Positions 1-12,200 of a stretch of 64,000 nt of DNA are shown in pieces. The DNA lies in the NCBI RefSeq assembly GCF_027580225.2, contig NC_073341.2, forward strand, positions 16,738,501 through 16,802,500. The letters run 5' to 3'. Every line of letters begins with the position of its first letter. Positions within the stretch are counted from its first letter, which is position 1. This stretch comes from Misgurnus anguillicaudatus. Lineage: Eukaryota > Chordata > Actinopteri > Cypriniformes > Cobitidae. The notes beneath the pieces are model-generated. The model ran no database searches. It was not told the DNA's origin and saw only the letters and a program-made list of their open reading frames with translations. The position numbers and the translations under genes are program-made.

Positions 1-360
1 TTCGACTTCATGCGGCGCCGCAACAATCGACAGCCGGGTGACGTCAAACTGCCGCGAGAGTGATCCGCGAAATCATACGGAGGGTTTGCTTTTAAATCGC
101 TCTCGCGGAACTTTGACGTCATCCGGCTGCCGGTTCTTGTGGCGCTGCATGAAGTCGAACAAGCCTATTCTCTTCTCATCAGTTCACACGCACCAGCGCA
201 GCGCGTACACTGGTGCGGAGCAGATCGAGACCTTAATGGATTTTAAACTCTGCATATGTTTCCGAGTCCTGATCGGGAGGTAACGTCCGATTCCGATCGA
301 GTCTGAAACCACGTGATCGGGGCCGATTTCCGATCACGTGATCGGAACGGGACATCCCTA
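1..360 (+). mobile_element. hAT non-autonomous element, right-hand part (cut by window edge)
   Basis: The sequence ends in the inverted terminus GGGACATCCCTA at 349-360 and lines up base for base with the last 360 bp of the complete element at 44474-45923, with about five mismatches seen by eye. The first 170 bases are most of a long hairpin: the strand around 1-75 is the near reverse complement of about 95-170. The left terminus lies before the window. The following bases GTACTTAT would be the right target duplication. It carries no transposase and is probably mobilised by a related autonomous hAT. Confidence 0.8.
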
Positions 361-625
361 GTACTTATGACTGGTTTTTGTGATTCAGTCACATTGTATT
401 TTAAACTAATTGATTATTTCAATGTTCCAGTCTTGACTCAACTGTGGGGTGGGAAGGCTACTGAATAATATTTTAGCTTTCCATTTTATAATTTCTATAT
501 TGCATTTTTAGATACAAATATAATTGCAATAACATTCACATACAAAACTTTGAGAATATTTAAGTGAAAGGAATATTATTTTTTTAAATATATATATATA
601 AAAAACATGGTTTATATGAGTGATG
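361..625. other. AT-rich spacer, no feature seen
   Basis: AT-rich unique-looking sequence with a short (TA)n run near 589-600. I see no gene, terminal repeat or RNA signal. Confidence 0.5.
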
Positions 626-985
626 TAACGGATTTGCCAGGTTTTTCCCTCACTCACTTCACCAGATCACAATCACCCAATTACTAATCACGATCACCTG
701 GCACACCTTATCATCTCTGCACCATTTAAGACTCTCACACACAAACACACTGTCCAGTGCTAGCTATGTTTGTATGCTGCATGGACTAATCTGACTCTAT
801 CTACCAGAGGCTTCCAGTCCTTGTCGTCATCTGTGTTGGATATTTGGATACTCTGGAATACACCTATGACTGGGTGGTGTGTTTGTGCCTGCTCTTCACC
901 TGGACTTTCATTTTTTACCATTACAATTTACCACAACTTTTAATAAACTGTTTGATTTTACTCTCTGCCTCTGTTGTCTTCTTGA
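626..985 (+). mobile_element. Possible solo LTR fragment
   Basis: The block has a promoter-to-polyA layout: a degenerate TATA-like ATTTAAGAC near 724-732, a CT-rich stretch, an AATAAA at about 942 and a T-rich tail. This resembles fish Ty3/gypsy LTRs, but no clean TG...CA ends or target duplication could be fixed. No primer-binding site or internal coding region follows, because the AACGTT satellite starts immediately after. It could instead be the 3' end of a processed transcript. Confidence 0.3.
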
Positions 986-996
986 ATGTTCCTCTA

Positions 997-2683
997 AAAA
1001 TGTTTTGAATAATGTTCTTATAACCAAAAAACCTTCAGCAAAGTTAATATAATTTAATGCAAACGTTAGGAAAACGTTAATATAATGGGGATGAAACATT
1101 CTAATAATGTTTTAAAGTTATTTGAACATTTTTATAACAAGACTGGAACGTTCTAAAAACTTTCTAATAACGTTATCATAACCAAACAATAAAGTTTATA
1201 AAAATGTTTAAAACGTAGTTTTTAATGTTCTAAGAACGTTTAGAACATAATGTTTTTATAACCTGTTACGAACGTTAGAAAAACGTTCTGAGAATATTAA
1301 TATAATGGTGAATGGAACGTTTTAATAACGTTTTTAAAATGTTCTTAAAAACAATATTATAACAACAGACTGAACCTTTCTAAAAACGTTTTAAATAACG
1401 TTCTTATAACCAAACAATAACGTTAATACTACGTCTAAAAAACTGGACGCTTTTAACATTCAAAGAACGTTTAAAACATCATGTTTTTATAACCTGTTAC
1501 AAACGTTAGAAAAAAGTTTTGAGAACATTAATATAATGGCGAATGGAATGTTTTAATAACGTTTTTAAAAACATTCTTAGAACATTGATATAATGGCAAA
1601 TGGAACGTTTCAAAAATAGTTTTAAAAACGTCCTTAGAACATTAATATCATGGTGAGTGGAATGTTTTAATAACGTTTTGAAACTTGTTCCTAGAACATT
1701 AATATAACAACAAACCGAACCATTCTAAAAACGTTTTTAAAAACGTTCTTGTAACCAAACAATAACGTTAATACTACGTCTAAAATCTGGACGCTTTTAA
1801 CGTTCCAAAAACGTTTAAACTTAATGTTTTTGTAACCAGTTACAAACGTTAGAAAAAACGTTCATAGAACATTAATATAATGGCAAATGGAAGCTTTCAA
1901 AAACGGTTTTAAAAACATTCTTAGAACATTAATATCATGGTGAATGGAATGTTTTAATAACGTTTTAAAACTTGTTCCTAGAACATTAATATAACCACAA
2001 ACCAAACCATTCTAGAAACGTTTTTAAAAACGTTCTTGTAACCAAACAATAACGTTAATACTATGTCTAAAAAACTGGACGCTTTTAACATTCCAAGAAC
2101 GTTTAAATCTAATGTTTTTGTAACCAGTTACAAACGTTAGAAAAACGTTCTTAAAACATTAATATAATGGCACATGGAACGTTTCAAGAACAATTTAAAA
2201 ACGTCCTTAGAACATTAATATCATGGTGAATGTAATGTTTGAATAACGTTTTGAAACGTGTTCTTGGAATATTAATATAACAACAAATCAAACCATTCTA
2301 GAAACGTTTTTAAAAACGCTCTTGTAACCAAACAATAACGTTAATACTACGTCTAAAAAACTGGAAGCTTTTACTGTCTAAGAACGTTTAAGCAATGTTT
2401 TTATAACCTGTTACGAATGTTAGAAAAACGTTCTGAGAACATGAATATAATGGTGAATTTAACGTTTCAATAACGTTTTTAAAAACGTTATTAGAACATT
2501 AATATAACCACAGACTGATCCTTTCTAAAAACGTTTTGAATAATGTTCTTATAACTAAACATTAACGTTAATACCACTGGACGCTTTTAAAAAACTGGAC
2601 GCTTTTAACGTTGTAATAAACGTTTTCCAAACTTTCGTAAGACGTTACGGGAACGTTTTTATAACGTAAAATTGTTAGCTGGG
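997..2683. repeat. AACGTT-rich satellite with about 290-bp higher-order unit
   Basis: The palindromic hexamer AACGTT and close variants recur throughout, in phrases such as GAACATTAATATAATGG and AATAACGTTAATACTACG. The latter phrase recurs at about 1425, 1761, 2047, 2335 and (degenerate) 2565, giving a higher-order period of about 230-336 bp built from shorter 50-80 bp repeats. The right end reads GTTAGCTGGGA. No matching inverted end is visible on the left, so this may be one end of a minisatellite-carrying DNA transposon. It stops within a few bases of the MHC class II exon. Confidence 0.85.
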
Positions 2684-2941
2684 ATAACAGTCGGTTAGTA
2701 TGCCACTACAGCATGCAGGACCTCAGTGACATGGTATGCATTGATAGCTATATCTTCAACAAAGATGTGTTCATGCAGTTTTACAGTACTGTGATAAAGT
2801 ATGTAGGGTACGCTGAGTTTGGAGTAAAAAATGCAGAAATACTGAATAAAAATATTAATATTTTGGAGCAAGAGAGAGGTTATCTGGATAGATTCTGCAA
2901 ACATAATGATGATTATTATGATGATGTACTTGACAACGCAG
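2683..2941 (+). pseudogene. MHC class II beta chain, beta-1 domain exon (exon 2), orphan and 5'-truncated
   Basis: The open frame (codons starting at 2713 and extending upstream) reads as a class II beta-1 domain. It contains VCHYS, SDMVCIDSYIFNK, KYVGYAEFGVKNAE and RGYLDRFCKHN, the standard order in fish class II beta chains. The two cysteines, in CHYS and FCKHN, are 65 residues apart, close to the 64 of mammalian beta-1 domains. The exon ends in phase 1 at a GTAAAT donor (2942), the phase used by MHC exons. The usual N-glycosylation sequon before TV.KYVGY is lost (FYST in place of FNST). The first dozen or so codons are missing and replaced by the AACGTT satellite, with an in-frame stop at 2662. 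No leader, beta-2 Ig or membrane exon is recognisable nearby. Identification is firm; function is unlikely. Confidence 0.8.
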
Positions 2942-2949
2942 GTAAATAG

Positions 2950-4950
2950 CACGAACATGATTCATTTTAAATATGCATAATCTACTGTACTATACTAATC
3001 TAACCATGAACTTATGAAGATATATGAACTTTAAAATGTAATATCAGTTCAATTTTAGCAATGTGAAACATACAATGAAAATTGCATTGCTAACTTATGA
3101 GCTTTGCACATTTATAGACATAAATCATGACTATGTACAGTACAAATATGTTGTATTAGGAATGTTACTGTCATTTTTAAAGGAATTCTTCATCCAATTG
3201 AAATTTGAATATATTATTAAATTGTGTCACCTATGTAGTAGAACTGTGGAGTTATTTTAGAAATTGGTGCCTTCTAGGCCAAGAAAAGTCAGAAAATGTG
3301 GTTTTTTGCTCATGTGGATGAAAAACACCAAGTCCCAGAATGCATTGCTTCGCTGCTCTACGAGGCCACTCCCTAGTCACGCTTACCGGTGTTGTGTGAA
3401 ATTCTGTCCCCGTGAAAAACTGTCCCAATTGGCGGAGCATACATGCATATTCATGAGGTTGCTTCACGAGATGGGCGCGGATTTTGTACTGCGAGCGATC
3501 GCATGGAATGGTCATTATATTTGTTTCAACTCTTGTTTGACGGATTAGTTCTCTAAGGTAATGAAGCCGAATTGTCATATGTTCCATTTAGATGTACAAA
3601 TGTGTTTTTTTTACAATTTAGGCTAATGCGCGCTTTGGGCAAATAATTTTATCAAAATGCTTTGTCATGGCTACAAAACATTGTTTATGCTGTTTAACTT
3701 ACGCGTGTGATAAGTGCACAGATCGAGCACATTTCTCTTGTTCCTCGTTTGTCTTTGTCCTGTCTTTTGAAGTTCTCCTAAGCTGTAGTGTATTTTAATG
3801 CATCATAACTTTCACAATAATGATCTGCAGTAAAGCTAACTGAATGATCAAATAAACACTTTGAAATGTTCTCTGTTGTTGTGTTGCTTATTGTCAGTTT
3901 TTAAACGCTGTTTCACTTTAAAGGGCCTGTCACAAATAAGCCGTTACAGTTATTGTAATGCATTCAGATTTGCAATAGCATCTTATCATGGTCAAAAACA
4001 TAAAATCACGTATGAAGGACAGATTTTCATGACATAGTCTGTGTACTCATGTTTCCCTGGTGAATTAAACATGTTAATGAAAGGAAAAGTTTTAGACACA
4101 TATTTGAAAAGCTTATCTAAATGCAAGACCCATGTTGTTCTAAACAGCTGAAATATTTTTTTTCAAAGTATAGAGCTGTGTGCTATGAAAATAGGATGAG
4201 ACAGACCAAAAAGGAAAACCAGCTATACAAGGATAAAACCCATTTGTGGTGTAAATATACTAAAACTAAAATGAAAAAGCTCCAGGTGCCGCTCCCAAGG
4301 TGGACTAGTGCAAACCAAATGTTTGTAACTAATAATGTACCCACCTTGTATGCTGTTTTAAGGAACTACAAGTATAATTTCATGTGTCAGCTGAGTGATT
4401 CAAAAAATAGTATCATAATGGTCTTAAATGATATAACATTAAGTTATACAAGGTTTAATTCCTGTCTTTGGAAGCACTGGAGTGAAAGCTTGTATGTTTT
4501 TTACATTTCGTATGTTGTTTATAAATAATTATTTCTTGTATATTGTAATTTGTTTTTCTTCTGATATGGACCCATTAGTCTGAAATAAGGAATAATAATA
4601 AGGAGGTTTGCAATTCATAGGCCAAAGAAAATAGCTTGTCAGTCCTTAAAACAAACACATGAACTTAGTGTATTTATTGCTTAAATACATTACAGATATG
4701 CATATTACCAAATAAAGCTTAAACTAATTTCAAAAGTGCCATTCATCACAATCAAAAATGACTCCCAGAACAAAAAACACATTACACATGCATATTTCAA
4801 CAGCTATTTATCCAAATGTAAAACACAGATGTTTCAAACTTAAACATCTGCTGGCAAAAGTTTGGAGTGTTAAGGTCCTCAATTCATTAAGAACAGAAAT
4901 ACACAATTATAGTGGCACATCCAAAGAAATGTTGTTCATAAACCATGTAT
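2950..4950. other. Unassigned AT-rich sequence with a CpG-richer block
   Basis: No gene is recognised. About 3260-3560 is richer in CpG than its surroundings and is open on both strands for about 100 codons, with no recognisable domain. A 135-codon frame at 4121-4528 matches no family I know and could occur by chance in AT-rich DNA. No MHC beta-2 Ig domain signature (paired cysteines with a WxRDG-type motif) was seen downstream of the class II exon. Confidence 0.4.
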
Positions 4951-5210
4951 AAACACAAATTTCTAAGCAAATGACTGTTTATAATATGTTCATTACCCAC
5001 ATTCCTGCACACATTTAAACAATTGGTTAATTATTAGCATCTGTATTAATTGGCTAAATGAAACCATTAAATTACACATCCAACCTCTGATCAAAAAACA
5101 TATTTCAAAGCCAATCACTGTTTCTAATCTGTTTATTAGTCACAATCCCTGCACACATTTAGACCATTAGCTAAATCAAACCAATTAGTGAAGGGTCCAA
5201 CCTCTGATAA
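4951..5210. repeat. Imperfect tandem duplication of about 145 bp upstream of the GIN-like gene
   Basis: The phrases ACTGTTTATAATATGTTCAT (about 4971) and ACTGTTTCTAATCTGTTTAT (about 5116) start parallel blocks. Both continue through CCTGCACACATTTA to CCAACCTCTGAT. The second block runs into the 5' flank of the integrase-like gene, so the duplication may include its promoter region. Confidence 0.6.
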
Positions 5211-5253
5211 AAGCCCAACAAACCATTTAAATTTTTTCTGTTTAATTGGCAAA

Positions 5254-7452
5254 ATGGACAGATCAACTTACCAGTTGCTTTTTGATTTGAAAAAGTCTGG
5301 AAAGGTTCCTGGTGGTTTATCAAAAAACAAAAAAAAGAGTACTCATAAGAAAGGCAAAGCAGTATGTCATCAAAGGTGAGTGGTGCAAATTTGGTGAAGT
5401 ACCCATGTACAGTTTGGTTCGATGAATTATCAGGTCTTTAAAGATTTCTTAATGAACACAACATATTGGTTTTAGATGACTTATTGTACTACATTAGAAA
5501 AAAGGAAGAGGGTGGTTTAGCCAAAGTGTTGTGCTGCAGTGAGGCCCAAGAGGTGTTCACAGAATTCCACACCAATGCCATCGGGGCCCACTGTGGCATT
5601 GTAAAAAGTACTGATGCCATCAGCCGTCGATTTTATTGGCCTTTGATGAGTGTGGACATTAGAAATTGGGTAAGTAATCAATGAATACTGTTTGATGTGG
5701 ACATCCATTGCATTACAACATGAATCTCTTTTTATGTCAAACACTGTGCAGCCTGCCAAGCAAACCAGGCTGACATAAAAAAAACATGCAGATTATACAC
5801 CAATTTGAGGTAAGTTTCTGTAAATGACATGCTGGTGTTATTTTCTGCTTAAAGCAACCACATTGAACAGGTCAGTTTTTTCACAGGTGGTTGAGCCATG
5901 GAAGATTGTGGGAATAGATTTAGTGGGAAAGCTCACATCAACAAAAGATTGGTTCCAGTATATCTGTGTCATGGTGGACTATCTGACAAAGTGGTGTGAG
6001 GCTTTCCCACTAAAAACCAAAAGTGCTAAGGAGGTCACAGACTGCATTGTGAAACTCTTCTACAAATTTGGCGCCCCCAAAAGGATATTAACTGACCAGG
6101 GCAAAGAATTTGTGAACAAGGTAGGATTACACTTCATTTACTTGTTGGAAATTGTTTATGAAATTGAAAAGTATAATTTGAGTGTGTTTTGTATGTGTAT
6201 GTAGGTCAATATGGGTGTCTGTCAGCTGCTGGGAATCAAAAGGAGTTTGTGTGCACCATACCACCCACAAACCAATGGTCTAGTTGAAAGGCTGAATGGC
6301 ACAATACACAGGTAACTTACATTTAAATAATAATAACAATAATAAAAACAATAGTTAGATTATAAATAATTGAATACTTGACAATGTAGTTCAAATAAAT
6401 ACTTGCCTAGTGTATAGTTGGTAAATGAAGAATGCCTCGGTCTTTTCTCCCACATTCACAGCTCGCAGATAGATTTCTCAGAATTTCCATATAAATTTTA
6501 TACTACTGTGACTCTTCTTTTATTTAAAGGTCTTTAAGCAAGCTGGTGGGAAAGCAGCCACACAAGTGGGCTGATTATTTGGAGGCCACAATGTTTGGTC
6601 TCCGCACCAAAAAGCAAGTGACCACCAAGTATTCTCCCTATTACTTGATGTTTGGCCGGGAGGCAAGGTATCCATCAGAGGTACCTGACAAATACGAGGT
6701 CAGCTTTTAACTTTGCTTTGTTTTACGTTTTATATTTATTAATTTTAAGACTGAACTATGCAACATTTTATTTATAGATCAATGAATCTGTGGAGGACAT
6801 TCTGGCTGAGGAGTGCATCTCTGAATGCATAAAAAGGCAAGACCGGATCTTCGAAACAGTCCGGGACAATATTAGTTGTGCCCAACAGAAGGCCAAAAAA
6901 AGGAAGTTGGAACAGGGATTGTCTTTAGACATTAAGGTTGGTGACAGGGTTTTGCGTAAAAATATACGGAGCAGGCAGAGGAAGGGAGGCAAACTGGACC
7001 CAGACTTCATTGGTCCATACACTGTGACGAGTGTAGACGGTAAGTCTATAGATTTAAAGGATGACAAAGGACAACCATTTCCCAAAATTAACAAGGACCA
7101 TTTAGTGCACTTTTTGGAGGAACATGCTTGTCCTGCCACCCAGCCACCAGTCTGTGCCTCGACCTCCCAGCCACCAGTCTGTGCCTCGACCACCCAGCCA
7201 CCAGTCTGTGCCTCGACCACCCAGCCACCAGTCTGTGCCTCGACCTCCCAGCCACCAGTCTGTGCCTCGACCTCCCAGCCACCAGTCTGTGCCTCGACCA
7301 CCCAGCCACCAGTCTGTGCCTCGACCTCCCAGCCACCAGTCTGTGCCTCGACCTCCCAGCCACCAGTCTGTGCCTCGGCCTCCCAGCCAAACAGTGCAAT
7401 CTGTATGTATTGTTCTGCTGACATGCATGTACATCTTTATATGAATTACTGA
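5254..7452 (+). pseudogene. GIN/GINGER-type (Gypsy-integrase-like) gene with introns, probably decayed
   Basis: Seven exons are inferred: 5254-5375, 5476-5669, 5736-5809, 5871-6120, 6205-6311, 6530-6698 and 6778-7452, separated by 61-218 bp introns. Together they give about 530 codons, close to the roughly 520 of vertebrate GIN1. Exon 2-3 encodes an HHCC zinc module (FHTNAIGAHCG, then CAACQ). Exons 4-5 encode an RNase H-fold integrase core with GIDLVG, LTDQGKEF and NGLVERLN; the second Asp and the Glu are separated by 35 residues (DD35E). Exon 7 holds a GPY/F motif (DFIGPYTV) and a proline-rich repeat tail. Retroviral and Ty3 integrases lack introns, so this fits the GIN1/GIN2 genes or GINGER DNA transposons. 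Two lesions are visible: a one-base frameshift in the A-runs at about 5321-5336, and AT instead of AG at the exon 3 acceptor (5734-5735). The A-run shift could be a sequencing error. No terminal inverted repeats were found. The gene could be a decayed host paralogue or a GINGER remnant. Confidence 0.75.
7141..7383 (+). repeat. 27-bp coding minisatellite in the integrase-like gene tail
   Basis: Nine in-frame copies of a 27-bp unit begin CAGCCACCAG at 7141, 7168, 7195 and so on to 7357, with a tenth decayed copy after 7384. Each encodes a nine-residue (T/S)QPPVCAS-type unit with one cysteine. Variation is nearly limited to ACC/TCC alternation (Thr/Ser) and a final GCC. Being a multiple of three, the repeat also keeps several other frames open, which explains the Gly-Trp-rich frame on the other strand. 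Confidence 0.9.
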
Positions 7453-7487
7453 AATGTTACTTTCAATGTAGACAAATGGATTGGAAA

Positions 7488-7560
7488 TTAACCCCCTGGG
7501 GTCCAAAAACGCGGCGCCGCGTTTTGACGTGTTTTTTCTTTATCATGGCAGAATCAATTT
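7488..7560 (+). mobile_element. Possible piggyBac-like left terminus
   Basis: A TTAA at 7488-7491 is followed by CCCCCTGGGGTCC and then a perfect 20-bp palindrome, AAAACGCGGCGCCGCGTTTT (7507-7526). A TTAA target followed by a C-rich terminus and a subterminal palindrome is typical of piggyBac elements. No matching right end (GGGGTTAA type) was found before the hAT insertion at 8188, so this is at best a truncated element. The stretch 7560-8179 shows no recognisable feature. Confidence 0.3.
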
Positions 7561-9239
7561 CAAATACTCCATCATTCATAATCATACACTTACGTGTTTG
7601 ACATCATTTGAAACGGTAAAGGGTCTTCTTTAATATGTGTTCATTCACAATAACAACAGATCTTTGTTTTTTTGTCAAATAAAGAAAATAAACAGGGTGT
7701 GCATCCAGACATTTCTGTCTCCGCCAGCTGTCTCTCAAAACACGTTAAGAAAATCAATTGAAACTCCGCGAATACTCGTCACACAAGCATGATACACATA
7801 TCCAAAGAAAGACTAAAATGTCTACTTTTAAACAAGCTAAATATAATCGAAAACAAATATTGCCTGTTTATGTAATCTGCATTGAAGTAAAGAGAGTACC
7901 GTTTTTCCTGGCTGACTTCATTATCTTTAATTCGGCCACGCCCACAGCTGTTGACATGGTAATGAAGACACGAGCTGTTCAACCATAACAAGCAAAGCGT
8001 AAAGTTTGATCAGATTTAAAGACTTTACTGCATGTTTGGGAGATAAACTTTACACACACATGAGGAATATCTTCATTTATGTCTGGACATTGAGGAAGAG
8101 AAGTATTTATCTTTAACGTTACCTAAGAAGAACAATGGAGAACGCACTGCTGGATTAGAAGTAAGTAACGTCACAGTTATTTATACCCAGGGACGTGCAC
8201 AGGGGGGTTGCTCAGGTTGCCCGGGCAACTGCCCATATGCCCTTCTCGACTCAAGTTGCCCTTCCGAGGTGGAATTTTTTTAACTTTTACTTCGTTTACA
8301 TTGTGCAGCGTTCCTTCGTTACTGTATTTTAATTAATTACGAAATGTATATTTTATTTTTAAATTGCTGTCTCGTGTTTCTGAGGCATTCGCGAATTAAT
8401 GACTCGTTTGAGTCGATTCCTTACAAAATGTTGCAAATAAATGAGTCTTTTGAATCGATTCTTTACAAAGCAAATGGGCCAAACGTTTGAATTGGTTCGC
8501 GAATCAGTTTGAATGAATTGTTCAGTTCGCTGCAAACATGGAATCATCTGATGCTGCTTTACTCGTAGGCTATGTAGAAACACGCAGAATATAAACAGTT
8601 TTGGGTGACGTGGATATGAATTTACCAGTCTTTTAACTAAAAACAGAACTTCACACATGTACCCGCCATTATTTACGCGTGACCTGTTCATCGTCAAACA
8701 CAGTTAAACGCGCGCAGCCTCCAGAAGATCCATCGATGATTGACGTCTGATTCGCTGTGTACTGTACTGATGTAAGTGATTCTCACAAAACACACGTGAC
8801 ATGAGATAAGAAAACATGAGTTTGTCTAAAATCAGTTTGTATCATGTAAGTGTAAACTGTCAATGTCCTCAGACCATCTTAGGAGATTCTAACTTTATAC
8901 ATAGTGAATGCAAAACTCTTATCAGTTTACAGTCTGATATTTCAGCTATAAGCTACATCAACATTGAGACTAGGGTTAATTTGTAATGCTTGTCTATTTT
9001 GTGTTTGTATTCTTTTTTCTGTACTGTTTGTGTATGTTGTAGTTTTACACATAATGTATAAGTACCCTTCATAAGTATTCCTCTGTTTGCTGTGGAGTCA
9101 AGAAATGTCTAAACATTAAAAGATGAACATGATACAAAAGTACAGAATCTGTCACATTATTTTTTATGGGCACTGAGCTGTGTCCTGATTGTTTACACAT
9201 GAAAAGCATAAAATGTGTAGGATCACCCAGCCAACATGT

Positions 9240-12200
9240 ATATGTGGGCCCCACATGGGTTTTACTTGGGCTACATGGGTACCAAGTGGGCATGGTCCTA
9301 TTATGGGCATCTTATATGGGACTCACTTGGGTTAGTGTAGTAGGCCCCACATGGGTTAAAAAACATAGGTTCCCTATATGGGTCCTAGTTGGGATGTTAA
9401 TGGGAAATGAGGGCATGGGCTCATAATAGGAAACACATATGGGGCCCTCTTGGGCAACCAATATGGGTCTTAAATGGGCTAACACAATAATTCCCATATA
9501 GGTTCCTTATATGGGTCCAAAGTGGGACCCACATAGGTTATGAGTATATGTGATTTGAATAAGGAAACACAAATGGGACCCTTTTGGCCAAACCATATGG
9601 GTCCAACATGGGCAAACACAATTATTCCCATATAGGTTCCTTATATGGGTCCAAAGTGGGACCCACATAGGTCACCTATATATGTGTTTTGAATAAGGAA
9701 ACACATATGGGACCCTTTTGGCCAAACCATATGGGTACAACATGGGCAAACACAATTATTCCCATATAGGCTCCTTATATGGGCCGAAAGTGGGACCCAC
9801 GTAGGTCACATGTCTGTGTTTTGAATAAGGAAACTCATATGGGGCCCTTTTGGCCAAACCATATGGGTACAACATGGGCAAACACAATTATTCCCATATA
9901 GGCTCCTTATATGGGCCCGAAGTGGGACCCACATAGGTCACCTGTATATGTATTTGAATAAGAAACACATATGGGACCCTTTTGGCCGAACCATATGGGT
10001 ACAACATGGGCAAACACAATTATTCCCAAATAGGCTCCTTATATGGGCCCAAAGTGGGACCCACATAGGTCACCTGTATATGTGTTTTGAATAAGGAAAC
10101 ACATATGGGACCCTTTTGGCCAAACCATATGGGTACAACATGGGCAAACACAATTATCCCCATATAGGCTCCTTATATGGGCCCAAAGTGGGACCAACAT
10201 AGGTCACCTGCATATGTGTTTTGAATAAGGAAACACATATGGGACCCTTTTGGCCAAACCATATGGGTTCAACATGGGCAAACACAATTATTCCCATATA
10301 GGCTCTTTATATGGGATGAAAGTGGGACCCACATAGGTCACCTGTATATGTGTTTTGAATAAGGAAACCCACATGGGACCCTATTGGACAAACCATATGG
10401 ATACATCATGGGCAAACACAAATATTCCCATTTAGGCTCCTTATATGGGCCAAAAGTGTGACCAACATAGGTCACCTGTATATGTCTTTTGAATAAGGAA
10501 ACACATATGGGACACTTTTGGCCAAACCATATGGTTACAACATGGGCAAACACAATTATTCCCCATACAGGCTCCTTATATGGGCTAAAAGTGGGACCCA
10601 CATAGGTCACCTGTATATGTCTTTTGAATAAGGAAACACATATGGGACACTTTTGGCCAAACCATATGGTTACAACATGGGCAAACACAATTATTCCCAT
10701 ACAGGCTCCTTATATGGGCTAAAAGTGGGACCCACATAGGTCACCTGTATATGTCTTTTGAATAAGGAAACACATATGGGACACTTTTGGCCAAACCATA
10801 TGGTTACAACATGGGCAAACACAATTATTCCCATACAGGCTCCTTATATGGGCTGAAAGTGGGACCCACATAGGTCACCTGTATATGTGTTTTGAATAAG
10901 GAAGCACATATGGGACCCTTTTAACCAAACCATATGGGTACAACATGGGCAAACACAATTATCTCCATATAGATTCCTTATATGGGTCCAAAGTGGGACC
11001 CACATAGGTCACCTGTATATGTGTTTTGAATAAGGAAACACATATGGGACCCTTTTGGCCAAACCATATGTGTCCAACATGGTCAAACACAATTATTCCC
11101 ATATAGGTTCCTTATATGGGTCCAAAGTGGGACCCACATAGGTCACCTGTATATGTGTTTTGAATAAGGAAACACATATGGGACCCTTTTGGCCAAACCA
11201 TATGGGTTCAACATGGGGAAACACAATTATTCCCATATAGGCTCTTTATATGGGCTGAAAGTGGGACCCACATAGGTCACCTGTATATGTGTTTTGAATA
11301 AGGAAACCCACATGGGACCCTATTGGACAAACCATATGGATACATCATGGGCAAACACAAATATTCCCATATAGGCTCCTTATATGGGCCAAAAGTGGGA
11401 CCAACATAGGTCACCTGTATATGTCTCTTGAATAAGGAAACACATATGGGACACTTTTGGCCAAACCATATGGTTACAACATGGGCAAACACAATTATTC
11501 CCATACAGGCTCCTTATATGGGCTAAAAGTGGGACCCACATAGGTCACCTGTATATGTCTTTTGAATAAGGAAACACATATGGGACACTTTTGGCCAAAC
11601 CATATGGTTACAACATGGGCAAACACAATTATTCCCATACAGGCTCCTTATATGGGCTAAAAGTGGGACCCACATAGGTCACCTGTATATGTCTTTTGAA
11701 TAAGGAAACACATATGGGACACTTTTGGCCAAACCATATGGTTACAACATGGGCAAACACAATTATTCCCATACAGGCTCCTTATATGGGCTGAAAGTGG
11801 GACCCACATAGGTCACCTGTATATGTGTTTTGAATAAGGAAGCACATATGGGACCCTTTTAACCAAACCATATGGGTCCAACATGGGCAAACACAATTAT
11901 CCCCATATAGATTCCTTATATGGGTCCAAAGTGGGACCCACATAGGTCACCTGTATATGTGTTTTGAATAAGGAAACACATATGGGACCCTTTTGGCCAA
12001 ACCATATGTGTCCAACATGGTCAAACACAATTATTCCCATATAGGCTCCTTATATGGGCCGAAAGTGGGACCCACGTAGGTCACATGTCTGTGTTTTGAA
12101 TAAGGAAACACATATGGGGCCCTTTTGGCCAAACCATATGGGTACAACATGGGCAAACACAATTATTCCCATATAGGCTCCTTATATGGGCTGAAAGTGG

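Noticed and set aside
4121..4528. 135-codon + strand frame
   Set aside because: No recognisable family or splice context; one frame of this length is not surprising in 64 kb of AT-rich sequence.
7102..7506. Gly/Trp-rich 134-codon - strand frame
   Set aside because: Antisense shadow of the 27-bp coding repeat in the integrase-like gene.
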